Of a stretch of DNA of 64,000 nucleotides, positions 54,772 through 64,000 are shown in pieces; the first letter of the stretch is position 1, and each line of letters starts with the position of its first letter. The stretch spans positions 150,708,492-150,772,491 of the forward strand of contig OX638368.1 of the NCBI GenBank assembly GCA_951812925.1, in the 5' to 3' direction. Source of the DNA: Calliopum simillimum (Eukaryota; Arthropoda; Insecta; Diptera; Lauxaniidae). A program made the position numbers and the translations under genes. The notes under the pieces were generated by a model that made no database searches, was not told where the DNA came from, and saw nothing but the letters and a program-made list of their open reading frames with translations.

Positions 54772-54778
54772 AGTGTAG

Positions 54779-55658
54779 GGGAGATGTGTGTACCTTGGTC
54801 CGCTTTTCAGTTTTTTCAGTGTGCTGGATTTTCCAAAAAAGTTTCTTTAGTTTTTTGATTAAGTTATATTTCTTCAATGCTTGCAGCATCAAATGACGTG
54901 ACAATGATATTTCTATGTCTTACCATTGGGTAGAAATACTACTTTTTCCGTTGCAATCTCAAACGGTCCAAGGTACACCATGCAAGTGTACCTTGGACTA
55001 TTAAAAATAAAAGAGAATACATTGAATTTTGGTAATAAATTATGAAAGAATCATTTATTATGTAATCAAAAGTAACATTTTTTTCAATAAAAAAAAAAAT
55101 TAATCATAAACAAAAATTATAGCACAAAAAAGTGCATTTAGTAAAAAACAATTAATTAAACAAAAATGGTAGCAAATAAATACATTAATCGCGTAAATAA
55201 TAATAGTAATATTATATTGAGAGGCGATTATGGTTTCCTGGTTGCCCGTCGAAAAAGGCTCGCTGGTCAATAAGCTAGGCCCAAGGTACACACAGACAGC
55301 ATGTTTTAATAACTGTCAACACCCATAGCACATGTTAATGAAAATACATCTAAAACACACTAAAAGCTTAAAACAATAACTAAACTTCCTTCCTGATGTT
55401 GTAAAACTGAAATATTTCAAGTAAGTTCCTCACAAAACGTTTCGTAGCTTACTCCAAAAACAAATTTTTACACACAAAAAACACTTTTTCCGTCGCTTTT
55501 TATACACGCGCACAGCTTGACGGTCTGAAGTCTATTTATATGAGTCACCGGTATGAGTGGAAAATTTCATAGAAGAACATTAACGTACACGTTCAACTGT
55601 TGAGTGGCAACCGGCACTCAGACCGAGGTACACTCGGACCAAGGTACACACATCTCCC
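54779..55658. mobile_element. TA-flanked 0.9-kb TIR element 2
   Basis: TIRs GGGAGATGTGTGTACCTTGG (left) and its complement (right), TA at both outer edges. The inner motif (CCAAGGTACAC or complement) recurs at about 54966, 54993, 55280 and 55625. No transposase seen; a poly-A/T region lies in the middle. Similar in size and layout to 23319-24213. Confidence 0.8.
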
Positions 55659-56462
55659 CTATATACAAATATTGAGATTAAAGTTTTGTCATTATTCCTT
55701 TTATATAATCCATGAAAGATTTAAATTAAAAGACAAAAGTTTGTTATGATTAATAATATTTAAAATTTTTCCTTTCTTTTGACTTCAAGTAATAGTTTTT
55801 AACTAAAAATAAATTTAAATACAAATTGAGATACATACATGCAATTAAGTGGAGAAAAATTAACATCTTTATCAAAAAGTCATCAATTTACTTGCCTTAA
55901 AAGTGTAGCAACGGAAAGAAATTAAATAAAAATCTACAACAGCGACATGGTGTCTGCGAAAAATAATGAAATTAAATCGACAGCATTTGAATGAATGAAC
56001 GACGACTCGTTGGCATGAGTCAAGCCTGCAATGTCAAAATTTACAAAAAAAAAAAAAAAAAAAAAATCTCAGCCAATTAATCAATTGAGGTGGGCAGATT
56101 TGGGCATACGTGTAGCATACCCACTGTGGAACCCATACTGTACGTGGTACCATGACACTCCTTTAACTTTGTTGTCTGATTTTGTTTTGTGTTGCATTTA
56201 ACTACATGTAAGTGCGAAAGTGAATGAGTGAATGCATATCATGCCAATTTTGGTAAAATGTTTATAAATTTTATCATTAATGTCGTCTTAATGTTTGGTG
56301 TATTGTAAGTGAAAAACAAAAGACTTAAGCAACGAACTTGATGAAGTTAATGTATGTTTTTTTATCAATTAAAAATGTGATTTATGTTTTTTTTTTATGA
56401 TTTTTTAAATATAAACGTAATGAATTGAATGAATAATATCCAAAAACGAGGATGCAGCATTA
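55659..56462. other. Non-coding stretch
   Basis: Contains a 22-base A run at 56044; no gene or repeat ends recognised. Confidence 0.35.
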
Positions 56463-56772
56463 GGGTGTCCGTTGTTTGCCAAGTTCTTTGTTTTTAAGAA
56501 GGGAGCCCTCGAAATGACGTCTGAATTTTGAGATATTGTAAGCTAAATGTTGAAAAAACAACTTTTTTTCCAAGTTTTAAAATATTTGGTTATTTCTAGA
56601 ATTTTTTTTACAATTTTATAGAACTTAAATATGATGGAAAACACCTAGTGAAGACTTTTTCCCACACAATTTTGTATGCAAAAGGAAAATTTTTATCTGA
56701 TTATTGGCCACTAAGCTAGTCATTTTGAGGTATCCATTTAAAAACGAAAAACTTGGTAAAAAACGGACACCC
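56463..56772. mobile_element. TA-flanked MITE, GGGTGTCCGTT ends
   Basis: GGGTGTCCGTTGTTTGCCAA (left) pairs with the complement of TTGGTAAAAAACGGACACCC (right), and GCATTA/TAATGC surrounds the insertion. 310 bp, non-coding; the TA duplication and GGGTGTCC ends fit Tc1/mariner-derived MITEs. Confidence 0.83.
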
Positions 56773-59700
56773 TAATGCAGCATGTATGTATGTATGTACT
56801 TTGTTAAAAAGTAGTACAACTTAAAATTAAAAATAATAATTTCTCTCATTCTTATTTACATACATTAGTAATTGCAGCAAATTATTCATACGTATTGTGA
56901 CACCAAAATGTCTGACCATTTATTTTGTCAGACTTGTGACCCCAAATGCAATTGATATATCGAAAAAAGTGTATAAAAACACGCAACAACCTACGCACTA
57001 CACATAATCAATGCCATTATTTTGGCAATCAGATAAAAAATTCTATATACCGAAAAAAATACAAAATTTCACTCATTCAACATTCAATTGATCGCCCAAC
57101 CACAAATAAATGTAACTTTCATGAAAATTTCCAAAAAAAAAAATCATGTAAAAAATAATGGACACATAATCAAAAAAATGTCCCAAAATTTATTCATACA
57201 ACACAGCAGGCTGGTTTCTTTTTCTTTCGTGTCTGCAATTTATATTTTATTTATCATACAAATTTTACATGTTGCCATTTAAATTGTGAGAATTATTGTA
57301 ATTATTATTATTTTTTCGAATTTTATTGATGCAATGCGATAGCATCTCATTGGAAATCCATTTGCAAATCCCATTGAAAGATGCTCTCAATGATAAGCAG
57401 GCAGCAGCGTTGTGCGCCTGTTCATATGCAATTATTTTTGCATTATGTATATGGATTTCACAGTCACTGATTCCATTGCCAGCGGATGTCTTCTTACGCA
57501 TATTTACGCTAATTGAAATATCTTTGATTTGCGATCAATCGATATTGTTGTTTGTTTTCAATTATTTTCGACCTTTTTTTTGGTTTTGCTGCTTGTATAT
57601 TTCTGGCAGTGGGTGACATTTGTTATTGTGGTTTTAATACTTGCGATATTAAGGTAGGTGAAATGTTTGTGGATTTAATCTGCAATTTTTAAATAAAAAG
57701 TGAAATTTTTTTGCATAGATACATCGAATACTGCCTGAATAATTGGAAAAAGTTTTTTGTACCTTACATATATAATTTTATATAAGTAAATGGATTATAA
57801 AGAATATAATTAAAGAGAACACAATCCCATAAAACCTTATCAAACAATTAAAAAAAAACTTCCGAAATAGGTTCCATTAAAGGTTTTATATTTATTTTTT
57901 GTTTGATATTCAATTTTTTGCTCTGCACAATCGATTTAATAAGCAAGTTCGCAGCTTAAGTCTTTCGTTTTAGTATGTAAAAGACCTCTGCCTTTTTAGT
58001 ATTTCAAGTTTTCATTTCAATTAATCTTTAGTAATTTATTTAACTTGACAAGCACATAAAAAAAAACCTTAAAAACTTTCGCATACACGCGCTGCCAATT
58101 ATTAAGCTGTCTATCGCACCAATCATTTGACATAACGAGGTTAATACCAAAATCTGCACATAATTAAACCCTACAAAAAAATTAAAAAATTTTTTCTCAA
58201 GTTTCTTTTTTCAAAAAAACCATCAGTGCTGTCAAATCAATAACAGAAAATATGCAAAAATTTATTGTGATTATCGAAAAGGTTTTTTTTTGTTATTTCT
58301 GCATTGTACACAGACTCACATGAAAAATAACTCAATCAGCTGTCAAATGTAAAGTTTTTAATAAAAATCAAATGAAGACATGTGGTATAAAAATTGATAT
58401 TGTTGATGGTTAAAGCGAAACAAAAGTAACGGCAGCAGCAGCATCATCCGCAGAAAATGCTGAAGGGCAAGATGTAAAAATAACCAAAAGTACCGCAATG
58501 GTATCGTTATGCCAAAACCCTCATCAATATAAATTTTTTTTTCTTTTCAATTTAATGCAGAGTTCAGCTCCGTTTGAGCTCAAGTAGAAACGCATATTTT
58601 GCGCTGTTTGCTGTAATTTTATAAGCGAAAGTGAAACAATTCGCTAAATTATAGCATTTAAAAAAAATTATGTACATAGTAATGTAAGGCGTATCTGCCT
58701 GTTTTCTACACATAATGTAACAATGCGTTAGTATACACTGAACGATATGTGCAATATATGCTCTTTCATAAAATAAGTATATGTTTACGAAAGTTTGAAA
58801 TTATCTAAGCCCGCTTTCTTTTATTTGACATGCTGAAGAATCTTTAAAATTACATTGGGTTACAAAGATTTTTTCCCTTAAGTAAAGTGTGCTTAATTAT
58901 GGCATGATCCTTTGACAAATGGCGGCTTTGCGAAATAAAACAGAATAGTGGGAATGGAGTCAAAATTTAGAGTGGCGTTCATATCAATCTGGAGAAAATT
59001 ATAGAGAAGAGAAGCAATTAATTGGGAATAAATGAAAGTAATAAAACGTTCTCGAATTGGAGGTTGAATCTGGGATCTCTAGTACACCACGACAAGGCTA
59101 GTATATATAAATTGATTTCAGGCTTCTGATACAAGGAATGTTTTTCGTTATTACGAGTAGTAATAGACAAAAACTAAGTTCATATTCGTCAGAAAGAGAT
59201 CTCACACCTTCATAATTCGACATCAAATTTCTAAATCAAAAATCATTGTAGGAATTCTATTATTCTTCTGTGATCCAGTTGAAAACTTTTTGCTATTGTT
59301 TCTATTTCAGGTTTTGTATCTTGTTATTGGGCGGTTTGGCCTATATTCAATTAATTAAACAAGTTTTCAGACATATATTTATTTTCATACATAAATTTAA
59401 ACCAAATTTTTTTACAATTTTCTCCTTAATCTTTTTGTGTATTATTAGGTGAAAATACATCATATAATTAAAACACTCATGCACTCATCCATGTAAACAT
59501 GATAGCTCAAAAATACCACAAAATTTTAATGCCACTTTTTTGCCAACATATGCCGCCAATTATTATATCAAAATTTAACATTAACACTACATGTATGCAC
59601 GTTTATAGTATATAAGTGTACTGACTTTAAGTATCCATTTTTGTGGTCTAAATGGCTGTCATTAATGCTAATATTTATATATTTAAATATATTGGTGGTC

Positions 59701-59793
59701 GCTCATAAATTTGTATCTTTATTTTATTATAACTTTGTTGAATAAACCACAATAATGAGAATTGATATGTTGACTAAAATATGTATATGTATC
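56773..59793. other. Non-coding stretch
   Basis: No gene recognised. A TATG microsatellite lies at 56780-56800. At 58419-58587 a plus-strand open frame begins ETKVTAAAASSAENAEGQDV, has GCA repeats and could be a real exon of a gene I cannot assemble, but it has no start and no splice sites I trust. Confidence 0.35.
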
Positions 59794-60670
59794 TTAGACC
59801 GGGTCGAAATTTAGATTCATCTCAAAACCTAAAAGCTAGAAGGACTCTTAGAAACGATATCTGTATCGTTTTTTTTTTTTTATTCTGAGAAAAACCAATA
59901 GAGTATTTTTGATTCTACTGAAGGCCTATTTTGGCTAAAAAAAACTTGTTTTTTGGTCATAACTTTTTTTTTTCTTAAGAAAACGGATACCCAAGAGTGC
60001 TTTAGAGTTTTAAAAATAAAGATTATGTTTTTACAAAAATTTTGGTGCTTAAAAATTATTTTTTTCTTGGAGTATAGATAATATTTGATTCCAAAAATCG
60101 TTTCATTTACGATTTTCAATAATTAGGTCGGAAAAACGATTTTGAACGCAGAACTAAGGCATCTAACGAAAAAAGTGTGTTTGGCAAAAAATGCTTAAAA
60201 TTGTCCAAAGAATGCGTGTGTATTTTTTCAGAATCTTTTGAGATATTTTTTAATTTTTCAAAACTTGGTCAAAAAAATAAAAAAAAATTCCAAAAATTCC
60301 CACTCTATTCTTTGTACTATTCTAATTATTTTTTGCCTTATACACTTTTTTCGTTAGATGCCTTAGGTTAGGTTATGTTAAATCCGAGAGATGCACATGT
60401 TGTCATCATTAACTAAGGCCTAGAGAAAGGGCCCATTGTATACCCGATACTAAGAGCTTTAGCAGAGAAAGTCTAAGAGAATCATTTGGATGTACTTATA
60501 TACTTCCATCCATATGGATTTAAGACACACCTCAGATGGTGAGTCAAGCGATTCCAAATTAGATGCCTTGCTTTTGAGTAAAAATCGTTTTTTTTTACCG
60601 CGTAATTGAAAAACGTAAAAATAGGCCTTCAGTAGAATCAAAAGTAGAATCAAAGGTTTTTCTCAGAATG

Positions 60671-60701
<31 letters not shown>

Positions 60702-60800
60702 AAAAAATTATGCAGATGTCGTTTTTAAGAGTCCCTCTAACTTTTGAGTTGGTTTTTGGATGGTTTTATTTTGCTTCATACAAAATTGACCCGGTCTAAT
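59794..60800. mobile_element. Foldback, TTAGRCCGGGTC family, copy 1
   Basis: TTAGACCGGGTCGAAATTT (left) pairs with AAAATTGACCCGGTCTAA (right); arms continue through AGGACTCTTAGAAACGATAT and AGTAGAATCAAAAGTAGAAT. A second inner inverted pair (AAGGCATCTAACGAAAAAAG and its complement) sits at 60156 and 60340. TGTATC occurs on both flanks. It is interrupted by the retroposon at 60365. Confidence 0.78.
60365..60558 (+). mobile_element. Short retroposon with 11-bp target duplication TTAGATGCCTT
   Basis: TTAGATGCCTT is duplicated exactly at 60354-60364 and 60559-60569. The 194-bp insert starts AGGTTAGGTTATGTTAAATC, a start I associate with GGTTAGGTT repeats of insects. Variable, long target duplications indicate insertion through an RNA intermediate. 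No ORF; orientation is not proven. Confidence 0.8.
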
Positions 60801-60956
60801 GTATCACTTTTTTTTTTAAATTCAAGATTAAGTGAAAGTAAAGTGAAATATTTTTTTTTTTGGCATCAGGAGAGTTTTCTCTCAAAGCATTATCTAATTC
60901 TCATTATGGAGGAAGTTGTGCACTGCAAGCTATCAGACATATTAGCTTAAGCTACC

Positions 60957-61196
60957 AAATTACAAGAGGAAGTGGTACCTTCCATATAAACAAAATGCTA
61001 TACTGAAAGCGTTTTTTGAGATAATCCAACCAAATTTCACACAAACTCTTGCAATAGTTTTCTTTAGATCTGTGCAAAAAACTAAGTGAATTTGAACAAA
61101 AGGGCGTGACACCCCTCATATCCGTAAAATTTTCAAAATACTGCAGTGTAAGGTATTTAAGTTTTGGTCAGGCCAAAGGAAGCACCCTTACTAATT
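60957..61196 (+). repeat. Repeat family A, copy 4
   Basis: ACTGAAAGCGTTTTTTGAGA followed by TAATCCAACCAAATTTCAC and the end CTGCAGTGTAAGGTATTTAA match 30300-30769 closely. Confidence 0.75.
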
Positions 61197-63387
61197 CTCC
61201 TTGGGATGTCTCATTGAGAAATACCAGCACTCCTGTATAAGTGCAACTTACAACTTACTCATGTAGTAGACAGTTTGAAAGGGCTTTATTGTACATACAT
61301 TCTATAAAAATACTAAAATATATCTAGTCAGCATGTCGGCATACGGGTAAGCTTTAAGATAAATATGAAAAAAGTTCTTTCATTTCTACGTCTTGTCATA
61401 TTTACTTAAAATATAATTTACTTTCGTTTTCAAAGGAAAATCACAAAAGGCGCAATTTTTCAATGCAACTCCTGCCTGGTGCTTACGAGGAGTGCACTAA
61501 GTCCTTGCTTTTTGACACAAATCCTATTTGTGCGATCTGACAGCAGCTAACGTATACAATAACTTAATTTATTTCTGAAAGTTTTTTTTTTCATATTCTT
61601 AAGAGCATTTAATAGAATTTTCTTTTTTGGTTATTATTCGTATTGTATTTGTATATAAGTATGTACGCAGATGACTGGTAACGCCGCCACACATTTAACA
61701 TGCTTAGATTGCAAGCAGCATTTTCTGCTGCTGCAACCTTCAAGACGCACATGTTAACCAGCACTGTTGATATGCGCATGCGCGCGTGGGCTCGGCTTAA
61801 AGTCAAAAAATGCAGACAATTGAAAATTTTGAAAATGAAAACGAACGTATTTCTTTAAGTAGAAGTTAATACCATTGAAAGAAGGCGCAAAAATGGCATG
61901 CAAGTTGAATTACGAGCGACTTGAATGCAAAATGTTGTGTGAGGTCAAGGTTTTTTTTATGTAAATTAAAATAAAATGAAAAAGACTTGATATAAATGGG
62001 AGAAGAAAAACAAAAATAAAAAAAAAAAAAATTTCAGAGCAAGTTTTCAGCTTAAGTCTCTTTTCAATAATCAATACAAAGTTGTTTTTTTTTTTTTTCT
62101 TAACGAACAAAGATAAACAAAGCTTCAATCTGAAGCATAACCAATAGCAATTTCTTCTCTAGTCATTCTAAACTCTTAGCCCATTCTACTTTTATATAAA
62201 ATTGGTAAAGAATTTTTATAATTTACTTGAACACAACAAAGTAGCTGCTGAAATAACCCATTCATACTTGAAGAGTCAACTAAATGTGAAAATTGATAAA
62301 ACAAATAAAGGAATCCAATCAAAAATGATTACCCAGCAATGCTCTTTAAGAGCCGCCACTTTGGCTGCTCTGACTGTTGCGCCTGCTGCTAGTGTTCTTA
62401 TTGAATCCCATGCATTGAGCTTCACATACTTGTTGTAATCCAAAGAATTTTCACAGTCTTTGGCATAGAAAATAATTGGAATCATGATGATGCCTTGTTA
62501 AAATAATTATTTGCGGTTACTTAAAGTTTAAATGAACGGCAACAGCGATAGCAATGGGGAATGCATAAAATTGCTCTTCAAGCAATGGGTGTTTTGAATT
62601 ACTAAGCATCGTATCGTATCTACTGGCATAATATTATCTCGCATAAAGTTTTGAGTTGAATTTTGCAAATTGCATTAAGTTCGTTAAATTGCCAGCATTA
62701 AGATTTCAAATAAGTAAACATCAGTAAGTGCCATTTCGGGCATATCTTAAAGCATGCAAGCGGTAAAACAAAAAACCGCTATGCTTACAATGTCTTTTAT
62801 CCATGGGAAAAAGATTAATAAAAACTTTTGGTGTCTTAAACCAATTAAAAATGTACTTAAATTATTTTGAAAAATTATTATGGGAAATAAGTATTTTTCT
62901 TGTTTTTGTGAAAATAGAGAATAGGATTGGGAAGATTTTGTTTGTATGAGGAGTGCATTAACTCGAATAGCATAATATTTCTGTAAACGGATTTTTTCTT
63001 GTATATGCTTTGAAACGATTTTTGACCTTAACAACTTCTTTTAAATTTTTCAATGTTTTTTAGTATTTCAACATTAATATAAACACTAAGCATTATGATA
63101 TAATAAAAGTAATCAAATTTTTCTTATGCAAGTAAATGTGTGACCATTAGAGGAAAATGGACGTTATCTACACTGACAAAATTTAGCTGTAAAGTTAAAA
63201 ATAGGAGATAATATAAATTTTAACGATTTTTAGTTCAAGATGGAATTAGTGCTTAGACGTGTTCTGAACATTTGACATTTGATTTGAGTTCGATTTTAAA
63301 CTAGCAATAAAAGCGGTCTAACTAAACTTCTACTCTCTTTGAACTTCAATATCTACAAACTTCAGTTCAAAATAATAAGTATGTATA
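61197..63387. other. Non-coding stretch
   Basis: No gene recognised; open frames here are short and lack family signals. TGCGCATGCGCGC near 61770 is the only GC-rich island. Confidence 0.35.
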
Positions 63388-63760
63388 TTAGGCCGGGTCA
63401 ATTTGTTCGGGACGCAAAAAATTGGCAAAGAGTATAGCAATAAAAAATCTACGAGCAATTCTAAAAAATTTTGCCACAGAAAGCATGGGTCTAAAATCAA
63501 TATCGAGCCGCCGTAAATTGCGTTGAAGTTTTGATGTACTACTTTAAAATACAACAAGAAAAAGTAAAAATTCAAATTTTTTGATTCTTGTTTCATATAA
63601 AATTATTAAAAGCATTTGAATTTTTTCTTTTTCAACGCAATTTATGGCGGCTCGATATTGATCTTAGACCCATGGTTTTTTGGGCACAGTTTTTTAGAAT
63701 TTTTCGTAGATTTTTTTATTGCTATACTCTTTGTCGCAAAAAAATTTGACCCGGCCTAAT
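63388..63760. mobile_element. Foldback, TTAGRCCGGGTC family, copy 2
   Basis: TTAGGCCGGGTCAATTTGTT (left) pairs with the complement of TTTGACCCGGCCTAAT (right); arms pair further through AGAGTATAGCAATAAAAAAT and ATCAATATCGAGCCGCC. About 373 bp. The outer 50 bp also match 48021-48076. Confidence 0.83.
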
Positions 63761-64000
63761 GTAAATTGAAAATGAAAAAAAAAAAAAATGTTTTTGATTT
63801 TGTGAAGATAAGGTATTCTTTCCTCTGGACGGTCACATATAAAGTTTATACAAATGAGTCATCCAAATGCAAAAGCAGTTAATTCATGTTTTCATTTTTG
63901 TTGGCAAATGACGAAAAACGTCTAAAATTTTTCTTGGTCATTATAATTATCCAATTTTTTTGTGGATTGAAGGTTATAATTTAGTTATCTAAATTGTTAA
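63761..64000. other. Non-coding end of window
   Basis: Nothing recognised. Confidence 0.3.

Noticed and set aside
58419..58587. Open frame with GCA repeats (TAAAASSAENAEG)
   Set aside because: Looks protein-like but has no start or reliable splice sites; low-complexity codon repeats can mimic coding.
62202..62485. Overlapping plus and minus open frames of about 70-78 codons
   Set aside because: Ala/Leu-rich by chance on both strands; no family similarity and no gene context.
1..64000. CRISPR arrays, operons, ribosome binding sites
   Set aside because: The window is eukaryotic nuclear DNA; repeats here are transposon-derived and none has regular repeat-spacer structure.

Overview
The window is AT-rich, intron-containing nuclear DNA from an insect, most likely a higher fly (Diptera, Brachycera). 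Basis: two protein-coding genes with clear animal families, GT-AG introns, a mauritiana-like mariner, CR1/jockey-type LINE fragments, hAT MITEs and many foldback elements. I cannot name the species.

Only two host genes can be supported, and they are divergent (head to head, 1,571 bp between start codons). (1) On the minus strand, 26103-47351, lies the Sac2/INPP5F phosphoinositide phosphatase. I could join 13 coding exons in phase into a 1,082-residue protein with the Sac catalytic Cys-x5-Arg-Thr at residues 453-460. It has an 8.1-kb first intron, a 7.1-kb eleventh intron and two alternative exons 9 (9a, 9b). (2) On the plus strand, 48923-52202, lies the mitochondrial serine protease HtrA2/Omi: two exons, 417 residues, catalytic triad H153/D185/S262, with the PDZ domain split by a 2-kb intron.

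Everything else is repeat-derived or shows no recognisable function. 1-1474 (minus) is the 5' part of a CR1/jockey-like LINE: the ORF1 end joins an intact endonuclease ORF2 through an ATGA overlap, and ORF2 runs off the window. 3.5-25 kb is a transposon graveyard: hairpin elements, three hAT-type MITEs with exact 8-bp target duplications (8923-9337, 22300-22455, 24498-24957), a foldback with inverted repeat arms (12567-13420), an internally deleted broken mariner (17365-18281), an array of inverted AACGCCCA motifs (21162-21737) and a TA-flanked 0.9-kb element (23319-24213).

The large INPP5F introns are also full of insertions. Intron 11 holds, on the opposite strand, a degraded coding remnant that may come from a viral glycoprotein gene, split by a MITE, plus a foldback carrying a 142-bp tandem repeat. 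Intron 1 holds a degraded hAT transposase, a TIR element with a basic-protein ORF, and a LINE inserted inside a degraded Tc1/mariner transposase. Intron 5 starts a few bases from a MITE. Downstream of HtrA2, 53-64 kb contains nested foldbacks, a second TA-flanked 0.9-kb element, a retroposon with an 11-bp target duplication and further repeats, but no gene I can recognise.
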